Source: Acidobacteriota bacterium (lineage in GTDB: Bacteria; Acidobacteriota; Polarisedimenticolia; Polarisedimenticolales; Polarisedimenticolaceae). From it: a stretch of 5,791 bases of DNA. The stretch spans positions 1 through 5,791 of the forward strand of contig WVWW01000235.1 of the NCBI GenBank assembly GCA_011773795.1, read 5' to 3'. The translations under genes were made by a program, and so were the position numbers. Each line of letters starts with the position of its first letter. Within the stretch, counting starts at the first letter, position 1. The notes under the pieces are model-generated. The model was given only the letters and a program-made list of their open reading frames with translations, did not search any database and had not been told where the DNA came from. This document shows positions 1 through 5,791 of the stretch, one piece after another.

Positions 1-1
1 T

Positions 2-2311
2 TGCTCGCGCCTCTACCTGCTCCGCGGGGTGAGCACGGAAGCGGCGCGGCGTGTCGCCGAAGACCTGCTCGCCAACCCGGTGATCCAGACGATCGACATC
101 GCCCCGTGGCGCGAGTGGCTCGCCTCCGAACCCGACCTCACGGTGCCGCGCGTCGAGGGCGGCAGCGTGCCTCCCGTCGAGCACATCGACCTCTCCGGCG
201 ACGACGCCGAGTTGGAACGCATCAGTCGCGAGGGGCTGCTCGCGCTCACCCTGCGTGAGATGCGTGCGATCCGCGACCACTTCGACACCGCGGCCGGCGA
301 TGCGCGCCGCGCGGACGCCGGATTGGACTCGCGACCCACGGACGTGGAGCTCGAGTGTCTGGCCCAGACCTGGAGCGAGCACTGCAAGCACAAGATCTTC
401 AACGCGACGGTGACCTATCGCGAGCCCGACCGGCCCGACGAGACCATCGGGTCCCTGTTCAAGTCCTGCATTCGCGGCGCGACGGAGGCGATCGACCGAC
501 GGTACCGGGAAACCCATGGAGAATCGTGGCTGGTGTCGGTCTTCCACGACAACGCCGGCGTCGTGACCTTCGACGACGACATGCACCTGGTCTACAAGGT
601 CGAGACGCACAACTCCCCCTCCGCGCTCGACCCGTACGGCGGCGCGATCACCGGCATCGTCGGCGTCAACCGCGATCCCTTCGGCACGGGGCTCGGGTCG
701 GATCTGCTGGTCAACGTCTGGGGCTACTGTTTCGCCTCCCCTTTTCACGACGGCGATTTGCCCGAGGGCTTGTTGCACCCGCGGCGCATCCGCGACGGGG
801 TTCACCAGGGAGTCATCGACGGGGGTAATCAGTCCGGCGTCCCTTACGGGCGCGGCTGGGAACGGTTCGATGCGCGCTACCTGGGCAAGCCGCTGGTCTT
901 CTGCGGCACGGTCGGCGCACTGCCGGTTACCGTGGCCGGGCAACCCGGGGAGCAGAAACGCGCCCGTCCGGGCGACCGCATCGTCATGGTCGGCGGCCGC
1001 ATCGGCGCCGACGGCATCCACGGCGCGACGTTCTCCTCGGCGGCGCTCGACGAGTCGGCGCCGGTCCAGGCGGTCCAGATCGGCGACCCGATCACGCAGA
1101 AGCGGATGTTCGACTTCCTGCTCGAGGCCCGCGAGGCGGGGCTGTACTCGGCGATCACCGACAACGGCGCGGGGGGCCTCTCCTCCTCGGTCGGCGAGAT
1201 GGCCGAGGGGTCGGGCGGCGCTCGCCTGGACCTGACCCACGCGCCTCTCAAGTACCAGGGTCTCGCGCCGTGGGAGATCCTCGTTTCCGAGGCACAGGAA
1301 CGCATGACCCTCGCGGTTCCGCCGGAACAGGTGGACGGGTTGCTCGAGCTTGCGCGACGCCGCGAGGTCGAAGCGACGGATCTAGGGGAATTCACCGATG
1401 ACGGTTACTTCGAGGTGCTTCACGACGGGCGCACGGTCGCGTTGCTGTCGATGGAGTTCCTGCACGAAGGCGATCCCGACCTCGAGTTGCGGGCGACCTG
1501 GGAGCCGCCGCGGTTCGATGAGCCGCGGGATCGTGCGATCGACCTCGAGGCCACGCTCCCCGCGATGCTCGGACGGCTCAACCTCTGCTCCGGCGAAGAC
1601 AAGGCGCGCCACTACGACCACGAGGTCAAGGGGCTGACCGTGATCAAGCCGTTCGTCGGCGTGCGCCAGGACGTCCCGGCCGACGCCACGGTGTCGCTCG
1701 CGCGCCACGGATCGATGCGCGGATTCGTGCTGTCCGAGGGAATCAACCCGTTCCTTTCGGATCTCGACACGCGTGCGATGGCGATGTCGGTCGTCGACGA
1801 AGCCCTGCGGAAGCAACTCTGCGCGGGAGCGCGTCTCGACCGCATCGCGATGCTGGACAATTTCTGCTGGCCGGACCCGGTGCGCTCCGAAGAGACACCG
1901 GACGGCGAGTACAAGCTGGCCCAGCTCGTGCGGGCGTGCCGCGGGCTGTACGACGCCGTCGTCGCCTACGGCACGCCGCTGATCTCCGGCAAGGACTCGA
2001 TGAAGAACGACTCCACGCATGGGCGGCGTCAAGATCAGCGTGCCGCCGACGCTGCTGGTCTCGGCGATCGGCCAGATCGACGACGTCCGCAAGAGCCGGA
2101 CGCTGGAGCCGAAAGCGAGCGGCGATCTCGTTTACCTGGTCGGGAAAACCACCGACGAGCTGGGCGGCAGCGAGTTCTATCGCTACCTCGGCGATTGCGA
2201 CGGCCGCTCGGCGGCTCCCAACGAGCCACGGCCCTACGTGGGGAATCGCCCGCCGACGGTCGACCCCGAGCGGTTCTTGACCTTGTACCGCGCGTTCGAG
2301 CGCGCAAGTGA
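2..2311 (+). CDS. purL: FGAM synthase large subunit PurL with PurS-like N-terminus; 5'-truncated main fragment, frameshifted at its end
   Basis: Phosphoribosylformylglycinamidine synthase: ATP-dependent amidation of FGAR to FGAM, step 4 of cytosolic purine synthesis, using ammonia from PurQ. The frame is open from base 2, so the real start lies left of the window; a start at 29 would be a GTG inside the domain. The first visible residues (to about LLANPVIQ, bases 56-88) resemble the C-terminal end of PurS, suggesting a fused PurS-PurL. Numbering from the codon at 29, there follow a linker region (about 60-110), the WSEHC signature (115-119), the ATP/Mg-binding ETHNSPSALDPYGGAITG stretch (192-209), GGNQSG (265-270), GADGIHGATFSS (326-337), a VQIGDP motif (349-354), DNGAGGLSSS (378-387), and GKDSMKND (654-661). 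Family similarity stops about base 2010-2018; the remaining codons to the TGA at 2309 are an Arg-rich out-of-frame tail. The rest of the protein is in the next frame. Family identity is very secure; the exact 5' end is not visible. Confidence 0.95.
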   Translation, partial: CSRLYLLRGVSTEAARRVAEDLLANPVIQTIDIAPWREWLASEPDLTVPRVEGGSVPPVEHIDLSGDDAELERISREGLLALTLREMRAIRDHFDTAAGDARRADAGLDSRPTDVELECLAQTWSEHCKHKIFNATVTYREPDRPDETIGSLFKSCIRGATEAIDRRYRETHGESWLVSVFHDNAGVVTFDDDMHLVYKVETHNSPSALDPYGGAITGIVGVNRDPFGTGLGSDLLVNVWGYCFASPFHDGDLPEGLLHPRRIRDGVHQGVIDGGNQSGVPYGRGWERFDARYLGKPLVFCGTVGALPVTVAGQPGEQKRARPGDRIVMVGGRIGADGIHGATFSSAALDESAPVQAVQIGDPITQKRMFDFLLEAREAGLYSAITDNGAGGLSSSVGEMAEGSGGARLDLTHAPLKYQGLAPWEILVSEAQERMTLAVPPEQVDGLLELARRREVEATDLGEFTDDGYFEVLHDGRTVALLSMEFLHEGDPDLELRATWEPPRFDEPRDRAIDLEATLPAMLGRLNLCSGEDKARHYDHEVKGLTVIKPFVGVRQDVPADATVSLARHGSMRGFVLSEGINPFLSDLDTRAMAMSVVDEALRKQLCAGARLDRIAMLDNFCWPDPVRSEETPDGEYKLAQLVRACRGLYDAVVAYGTPLISGKDSMKNDSTHGRRQDQRAADAAGLGDRPDRRRPQEPDAGAESERRSRLPGRENHRRAGRQRVLSLPRRLRRPLGGSQRATALRGESPADGRPRAVLDLVPRVRARK
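2004..2021 (+). other. Frameshift point within purL
   Basis: PurL similarity passes from frame 2 (through GKDSMKND, ending at base 2010) to frame 3 (GGVKIS, from 2022) within this short stretch. Frame 3 is closed by TGA at 2001-2003, so the switch must occur after that. Reading AAC GAC TCC ACG, skipping one base (C2018) and resuming at ATG 2019 gives a continuous protein with no other disturbance, so the sequence has one extra base, or two missing ones, relative to an intact gene. There is no homopolymer slippery run, no stop codon at the shift point as in prfB-type +1 sites, and no obvious stimulator. A sequencing or assembly error, or a recent mutation, is more likely than programmed frameshifting. 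Confidence 0.88.
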
Positions 2312-2666
2312 CGAAGGGCTGTTGCGTTCCGCCGCAACACCTTCGCTGGGCGGCTGGGCCGCGCTGTTCGCACGTTGCGTGATGGCCTCCGGCCTGGGGC
2401 TCGACCTCGATCTCGACGACGCTTGCCGCCGCGCCGAGCTGAGCCCCGAACGGTTCCTGTTCGCGGAATCGAACGGCCGCTTCCTGGTCACGGTACTCGA
2501 GCGAGACCGGGAGCGCTTCGAGGCCTGCTTCGGCGGCCTGCCGTTGCTTCGGATCGGCTCGGTCGACGACGAACCACGGTTGAAGCTGAGGATCGCGAGA
2601 CGGACCTATCGCTGGGACGCGGCGGCGTTGAGCCGCGGCTTCAAGGAGACTCTGGCCGATGGTTGA
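2019..2666 (+). CDS. purL: C-terminal part of the same PurL, in the +1 frame
   Basis: This is the last ~215 residues of FGAM synthase PurL, separated from the rest by a frameshift. It begins with MGGVKISVPPTLLVSAIGQI, which directly continues the GKDSMKND motif of the upstream frame. It then has GDLVYLVGKT (about 37-46), the ELGGSEFYRYLG motif, a glycine-rich SLGGWAALFA segment where many PurLs carry an HD-x-S-x-GGL motif, and the final FAESNGRFLVTV / IGSVDDEP elements of the C-terminal AIRS-like domain. The HD pair is absent here; this second half is a degenerate ATP-binding half in known PurL structures, so its loss need not matter. The ATG at 2019 has no convincing Shine-Dalgarno sequence and is probably not a real start; the frame is open only from 2004, after a TGA at 2001-2003. 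The stop (2664-2666) overlaps the purQ start by 8 nt. Together the two parts give about 888 visible residues, consistent with a full protein near 970-1000 once the missing N-terminus is added. Confidence 0.92.
   Translation: MGGVKISVPPTLLVSAIGQIDDVRKSRTLEPKASGDLVYLVGKTTDELGGSEFYRYLGDCDGRSAAPNEPRPYVGNRPPTVDPERFLTLYRAFERASDEGLLRSAATPSLGGWAALFARCVMASGLGLDLDLDDACRRAELSPERFLFAESNGRFLVTVLERDRERFEACFGGLPLLRIGSVDDEPRLKLRIARRTYRWDAAALSRGFKETLADG
2644..2649 (+). promoter_or_regulatory. Ribosome binding site of purQ
   Basis: AGGAGA lies inside the end of purL, with a 9-nt spacer before the ATG at 2659. It supports that start codon, which overlaps the purL stop, and suggests that purQ is translated both independently and by coupling to purL. 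Confidence 0.65.
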
Positions 2667-3531
2667 TGCCCTGAAGACGTTCGCGGAGCTTCCCGCCGAG
2701 GAGAAGGCGGCAGGCCGCCGGCGCGTTCGCGTTTTGATCCTCACCGGCCTCGGTCTCAACTGCGAGGTCGAGACGGCGGAGGCCTTCCGCCTGGTCGGGG
2801 CGCGCCCCGAGCAGGTGCACCTGTTGGATCTGCTCGACGGCAAGGACGCCGCGCGTCTGTCCGACTATCACGTACTCGCGTTCATCGGCGGCTTTGCCTT
2901 CGGGGATCATCTGGGCGCGGGTTTCGTCTTCGCGAACAAGATCCGCTACCGGCTCTACGACCAGCTGCTGGAGTTCATCGAGGGCGGCGGGCTGGCGCTC
3001 GGCATCTGCAACGGCTTTCAGACGATGGTCCGGCTGGGGATGCTCCCGGGTCTGGACGGCGACTACCGCACGCCCCGGGCCACGCTGGCGCCCAACGACC
3101 GGCTGGGCTACCGCGACGCGTGGGTCCGGTTGGCGTTCGACGATGCGTCGCCGTGCGTGTGGACGCGGGGACTGACGCAGCTCGAGCTGCCGGCCCGGCA
3201 CGGGGAGGGCAAGTTCCTGGCCGAGAGCGACGAGCTGCTGGAAACCCTGGAGCGCTGCGGCCAGGTCGCCGCGCGCTACGTCGACGAAACGGGAGCCCCG
3301 ACCGAGACCTGGCCGGACAACCCGAACGGCTCACCGCGCGGCGTCGCCGGGGTGTGTGACCCGAGCGGACGGTTGTTCGGGTTGATGCCGCACCCGGACG
3401 CCTACCTCTATCCGTTCCACCACCCGCGCTGGGAACGGATGCAGGCGAACGGCGACTTGCCGGCCGAGGGCGCGGGGCTGACGATCTTCCGCAACGGCGT
3501 GGATGCCGCCGCCGCGCTGAGCGGCGGTTGA
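2659..3531 (+). CDS. purQ: FGAM synthase glutaminase subunit PurQ
   Basis: Class I glutamine amidotransferase that hydrolyses glutamine and passes ammonia to PurL in the FGAM synthase complex. It has 290 residues, longer than the ~225-230 of Bacillus-type PurQ and nearer to the longer forms that accompany PurS-fused PurL. The fold begins with VRVLILTGLGLNCE (23-36). The nucleophile elbow is GICNGFQ, with the predicted catalytic Cys at 117. Other recognisable parts are HGEGKF (181-186), NPNGS (222-226) and MPHPDAY (243-249), which supplies the catalytic His245. The usual third triad residue is Glu (MPHPE); here it is Asp247, a conservative but notable change. The ~20-residue Lys/Glu/Arg-rich N-terminal extension before the core is unremarkable. 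The start is ATG at 2659, supported by an AGGAGA and by the 8-nt overlap with the purL stop. The two genes clearly form one transcription unit. The gene ends two bases from the oppositely oriented ilvE. Identification is secure. Confidence 0.96.
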   Translation: MVDALKTFAELPAEEKAAGRRRVRVLILTGLGLNCEVETAEAFRLVGARPEQVHLLDLLDGKDAARLSDYHVLAFIGGFAFGDHLGAGFVFANKIRYRLYDQLLEFIEGGGLALGICNGFQTMVRLGMLPGLDGDYRTPRATLAPNDRLGYRDAWVRLAFDDASPCVWTRGLTQLELPARHGEGKFLAESDELLETLERCGQVAARYVDETGAPTETWPDNPNGSPRGVAGVCDPSGRLFGLMPHPDAYLYPFHHPRWERMQANGDLPAEGAGLTIFRNGVDAAAALSGG

Positions 3532-3547
3532 CGCTAGCGTGCGGCGG
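3508..3547. terminator. Possible bidirectional transcription end: GC hairpin and palindrome at the convergent gene junction
   Basis: CCGCCGC (3509-3515) pairs perfectly with GCGGCGG (3521-3527) around a GCTGA loop, inside the last codons of purQ. A second copy of GCGGCGG lies at 3541-3547, in the end of ilvE, and could serve as an alternative arm. Between them, ACGCTAGCGT (3531-3540) is a perfect 10-bp palindrome covering both stop codons. No U-tract follows on either strand, so this is not a classical intrinsic terminator. It may act as a U-less hairpin or pause, or simply reflect GC-rich Ala/Gly codons. Confidence 0.3.
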
Positions 3548-4424
3548 CCGGGTCCAGGTTGACCTTGTAACCGTCGCTGACGCGTAGCTTGCGGAAACGC
3601 GCCAGCAGATCGAGGGTCGTCGGCCCCGGCTTTCCGTCACCGATCTGACGACCGTCGATGGTCACGACCGGCACGATCTCGGCCCCGGTTCCCGTGAGGA
3701 AACACTCTTCCGCGTTGTACAGGTCGTGGAGGCCGAGCACCGTCTCCTTGACGCGCAGGCCGCTCTCGTGGGCCAGCTCCAGCGTCGCCCAACGCGTCAC
3801 GCCGGGAAGCGCGCCCTCGGTGAGACGCGGCGTCTTCAGCTTGCCGTTCCTCCAGATGAAGATGTTGTCCGCCGTGCATTCGGCGACGCGGCCGGAGAGG
3901 TTGAGCATCACGGCCTCGGGGACGCCGGCCTTCTTGGCCTCGATCTTGGCCAGGATGTTGTTGAGGTAGTTGAGCGACTTGATGCGCGGGTCGAGGCACT
4001 CCATCGGAATGCGTCGGGTGCTCGCGGTGATCAGCGGGATCCCGGTCTCGTAGAACTCTTCGGGGTAGAGCTGGATCGTCGAACAGATGATGAACAGCGT
4101 CGGCGTGGGACAGCTCGTCGGGTCGATCCCGAGGTCCCCACGTCCGCGCGTGACCACGAGACGGATGTACGCGTTGGCCATCCCGTTGGCCTCCACGGTC
4201 TCGACGGTCGCGGCTTCGACCTCCTCCAGGCTCATCGGGATCTCGAGCCCGATCGTCTTGGCCGACTCGTACAGCCGCTCGATGTGGGCGCGGAGACGAA
4301 AGACGTTGCCCTCGTAAACACGGATCCCCTCGAAGATCCCGTCGCCGTAGAGCAGTCCGTGGTCGAAAACGGAAACCTTGGCCTCTTCGTCGGGTACGAG
4401 CTTACCGTCCATGTAGATCAGCAT
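3534..4424 (-). CDS. ilvE: Branched-chain-amino-acid aminotransferase IlvE (PLP fold class IV)
   Basis: PLP-dependent transaminase catalysing the last step of leucine, isoleucine and valine synthesis (and the first of their breakdown), with 2-oxoglutarate/glutamate as partner; cytosolic. The 296 residues are close to the usual ~300. Visible class IV landmarks are VFDHGLLYGDGIFEGIRVY (19-37), YIRLVVTRGRGDLG (86-99), RIKSLNYLNNILAK with predicted PLP-binding Lys149, the SGRVAECTADNIF segment whose Glu182 should contact the pyridine nitrogen, LTEGALPGVTR (201-211) and LTGTGAEIVPV (243-253). D-amino-acid transaminase and aminodeoxychorismate lyase share the fold, but the FEGIRVYEG, IKSLNYLNN and GTGAEIVPV patterns favour IlvE; substrate range cannot be proved by reading. 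The frame can be extended to 4451, inside pdxT, but ATG at 4424 is chosen because GGAGG sits 6 nt before it and MLIYMDGK is a typical start. It begins 13 bases after the pdxT stop and is the last gene of a pdxS-pdxT-ilvE operon. Confidence 0.93.
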   Translation of the reverse strand: MLIYMDGKLVPDEEAKVSVFDHGLLYGDGIFEGIRVYEGNVFRLRAHIERLYESAKTIGLEIPMSLEEVEAATVETVEANGMANAYIRLVVTRGRGDLGIDPTSCPTPTLFIICSTIQLYPEEFYETGIPLITASTRRIPMECLDPRIKSLNYLNNILAKIEAKKAGVPEAVMLNLSGRVAECTADNIFIWRNGKLKTPRLTEGALPGVTRWATLELAHESGLRVKETVLGLHDLYNAEECFLTGTGAEIVPVVTIDGRQIGDGKPGPTTLDLLARFRKLRVSDGYKVNLDPAAAR

Positions 4425-4430
4425 CGATAT

Positions 4431-4435
4431 CCTCC
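4431..4435 (-). promoter_or_regulatory. Ribosome binding site of ilvE
   Basis: On the minus strand a perfect GGAGG stands in the 13-base gap between pdxT and ilvE, with a 6-nt spacer before ATG at 4424. It decides the ilvE start against the longer frame reaching 4451. Confidence 0.85.
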
Positions 4436-4437
4436 AG

Positions 4438-5052
4438 TTAGCCGGCGGCAACGCCGGTGGCCCGTTCCGCTACGGGCCGTTCAAGCCCCGCCGCAAGATC
4501 GAGGAAGCGGCAGTGTATCCGTGGGTCAGCGGTCAATTCGGGGTGGAAGGTGGCGGCCAGGATGTTGTCCTGGAGCACCAGCACGGGCTCGTCGTCCAGC
4601 CGCGCCAGCACCTCGACGTCGGGCCCGGTTGCCGTGAAACGCGGTGCACGGATGAAGACCGCACGCAGCGGTTCGCGCTCCCCGTCGAGCGCCAAGTCGG
4701 CCTCGAACGAGTCGATCTGCCGGCCGAACGCGTTACGCCGGATCGACGCGTCGAGCAGGCCGAGTGCGCGCTGCCCCGAATCGAGCACCTCTCGCGCGAG
4801 CAGGATCGCGCCGGCGCAGGTCGCGAACAACGCCTTACCGTCGGCATGGAAGTCACTCAACGCTTCGAACCAAGGCTCGTCTTCCATCAGCTTGAGCAGT
4901 GTCGTGCTCTCGCCACCGGGAAGCACGAGGCCATCGATGTCTCGGAGCTGAACGACGCGACGCACCTCGACGACGTTCACGCCGAGTGCGGCGTAAACGC
5001 GGGCGTGGGCCTCGAAGCCGCCCTGCAGGGCCAGTACACCGATTCGCACCAC
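4438..5052 (-). CDS. pdxT: PLP synthase glutaminase subunit PdxT
   Basis: Class I-type glutaminase of the DXP-independent vitamin B6 pathway. It releases ammonia from glutamine and channels it to PdxS, which builds pyridoxal 5'-phosphate. With GTG at 5052 as start the protein has 204 residues, and the predicted triad falls at Cys79 (TCAG), His170 and Glu172 (FHPELT), the same numbers as in Bacillus subtilis PdxT. Other family motifs are IGVLALQGG (4-12), LVLPGGESTTL (43-53), RRNAFGRQIDSFEADL (105-120) and FIRAPRF (133-139). The residue two before Cys79 is Ala (FATCAG), where B. subtilis has Gly. Possible starts are TTG 5058, GTG 5052 and GTG 5049. GTG 5052 shares one base with the pdxS stop (TAGTG) and gives MVRIGVLALQG. 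Only a weak G-rich run precedes it, so translation is probably coupled to pdxS. The C-terminal ~15 residues are low in complexity and not conserved. Identification is secure; the start is less so. Confidence 0.95.
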   Translation of the reverse strand: MVRIGVLALQGGFEAHARVYAALGVNVVEVRRVVQLRDIDGLVLPGGESTTLLKLMEDEPWFEALSDFHADGKALFATCAGAILLAREVLDSGQRALGLLDASIRRNAFGRQIDSFEADLALDGEREPLRAVFIRAPRFTATGPDVEVLARLDDEPVLVLQDNILAATFHPELTADPRIHCRFLDLAAGLERPVAERATGVAAG

Positions 5053-5791
5053 TACCAACCCCGAGTCTGCAGGAGTTCGGATTCGTCGAGCTGGCTCGTC
5101 TCGATGCCCGGCATGGCGCTTCCCAAGCCGCGGGAGATCTCGGCGAGGGTCTCGAAATCCTCGTAGTGCGTCGCGGCGCGCACGATCGCGCGCGCCATGC
5201 GCTCGGGTTTCTCGCTCTTGAAGATGCCGGAGCCGACGAACACGGCCTCGGCCCCCAGCTGCATCATCAGCGAGGCGTCCGCCGGGGTGGCGATGCCGCC
5301 GGCCGCGAAGTTGGGAACCGGGAGCTTGCCCTCGCGCGCGACGAGACAGATCAGGTCGTAGGGTGCGCCGAGTTCCTTCGCCTCGCTCATCAGCTCTTCA
5401 TCGCCCAGCGTCGTGAGCCGCCGGATCCCGGTCTGCACGCTGCGCATGTGTCGAACGGCCTCGACGATATTGCCGGTGCCGGCCTCACCCTTCGTGCGCA
5501 GCATCGCGGCACCCTCGCCGATGCGCCGCAGCGCCTCACCGAGATCGCGGCAACCGCAGACGAACGGGACCTTGAAGGCGTGCTTGTCGATGTGGTACGC
5601 CTCGTCGGCGGGCGTCAGCACCTCGCTCTCGTCGATGTAGTCGATGCCCAGGGTTTCCAGGATCTGCGCCTCGGCAAAATGACCGATGCGACACTTGGCC
5701 ATCACCGGGATCGAAACCGCATCCTTGATCCGCTGGATCGTCTCCGGATCGGTCATCCGCGCGACGCCGCCGTCCCGCCGGATATCCGAGG
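5052..5791 (-). CDS. pdxS: PLP synthase subunit PdxS, N-terminus cut off by the window edge
   Basis: The (beta/alpha)8-barrel subunit of pyridoxal 5'-phosphate synthase. It condenses ribose 5-phosphate (or ribulose 5-phosphate), glyceraldehyde 3-phosphate and ammonia from PdxT into PLP, usually as a dodecamer in the cytosol. The frame is open to the right edge: before the Met at 5756 it reads SDIRRDGGVAR, matching the family's ADIRAAGGVAR, so 5756 is an internal Met and about 49 N-terminal residues, including the region of the conserved Asp24, are missing. Seen here are PVMAKCRIGH with the Lys equivalent to Lys81 (bases 5694-5696), GIDYIDESEVLTPADE, PFVCGCRDLGEALRR, MLRTKGEAGTGNIVEA with the Lys149 equivalent (5490-5492), NFAAGGIATPADA, and VFVGSGIFKS. 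The sequence ends in RGW followed by TAG, which overlaps the pdxT start by one base. It is among the most conserved bacterial proteins, so the assignment is very secure. It is the most upstream operon gene visible; the promoter lies outside the window. Confidence 0.98.
   Translation of the reverse strand, partial: SDIRRDGGVARMTDPETIQRIKDAVSIPVMAKCRIGHFAEAQILETLGIDYIDESEVLTPADEAYHIDKHAFKVPFVCGCRDLGEALRRIGEGAAMLRTKGEAGTGNIVEAVRHMRSVQTGIRRLTTLGDEELMSEAKELGAPYDLICLVAREGKLPVPNFAAGGIATPADASLMMQLGAEAVFVGSGIFKSEKPERMARAIVRAATHYEDFETLAEISRGLGSAMPGIETSQLDESELLQTRGW

Noticed and set aside
2001..2025. Programmed +1 frameshift site in purL
   Set aside because: No slippery codon, in-frame stop or homopolymer is present at the shift, and recoding in purL is not known to me. 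Kept only as a remote alternative.
2019..2666. A separate small gene starting at ATG 2019
   Set aside because: Its sequence is the direct continuation of PurL and it has no ribosome binding site of its own, so it is the second part of a frameshifted gene.
1743..2843. Long minus-strand open frame (366 codons) opposite purL and the start of purQ
   Set aside because: It lies fully antisense to two recognised genes and its product is Arg/Ala/Pro/Ser-rich with no family motif, as expected of a high-GC shadow frame.
4425..4451. Longer ilvE start at 4451 giving nine extra residues
   Set aside because: It would lie within pdxT, its extra residues are not typical of the family, and the GGAGG before 4424 clearly marks the shorter form.
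3726..4637. Plus-strand open frame (303 codons) opposite ilvE and pdxT
   Set aside because: Antisense to two clear genes with many intact catalytic motifs; the translation is low-complexity and rich in Arg, Asp, Val and Gly.
4513..5166. Plus-strand open frame (217 codons) opposite pdxT and the end of pdxS
   Set aside because: Mirror of conserved coding sequence without its own Shine-Dalgarno or any recognisable domain.

Overview
This 5.8-kb window is from a high-GC bacterial chromosome (strong G/C bias at third codon positions). It is almost entirely protein-coding, and the two gene blocks run towards each other. All five genes belong to core metabolism. Nothing seen indicates phage, transposon, CRISPR or an RNA gene. 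The organism cannot be named from this sequence. A PurL whose N-terminus looks like fused PurS, a separate PurQ, and the DXP-independent PdxS/PdxT route fit several high-GC lineages (for example delta-type proteobacteria, Acidobacteria or Planctomycetes relatives), but this is inference.

Left block, plus strand (1-3531): the glutamine-dependent FGAM synthase of purine biosynthesis. purL enters from the left edge with the tail of a PurS-like domain. It carries most of the PurL motifs in one frame until about position 2010-2018, then continues in the next frame to 2666. This is a clear frameshift inside one gene. purQ, the glutaminase subunit, starts 8 nt before the purL stop.

Junction (3532-3533): only two bases separate the purQ stop from the ilvE stop on the other strand. 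A GC-rich hairpin and a perfect 10-bp palindrome lie across this point.

Right block, minus strand (3534-5791): read from the right edge, pdxS (5' end outside the window), pdxT and ilvE form a tight operon. PdxS/PdxT make pyridoxal 5'-phosphate (PLP) from a pentose phosphate, a triose phosphate and glutamine-derived ammonia. IlvE is a PLP-dependent branched-chain aminotransferase. The operon thus joins cofactor synthesis to a cofactor user.

I see no clearly new biological system. The items most worth checking are the purL frameshift, the pdxS-pdxT-ilvE linkage, the convergent junction, and an Asp in place of the expected catalytic-triad Glu in PurQ.
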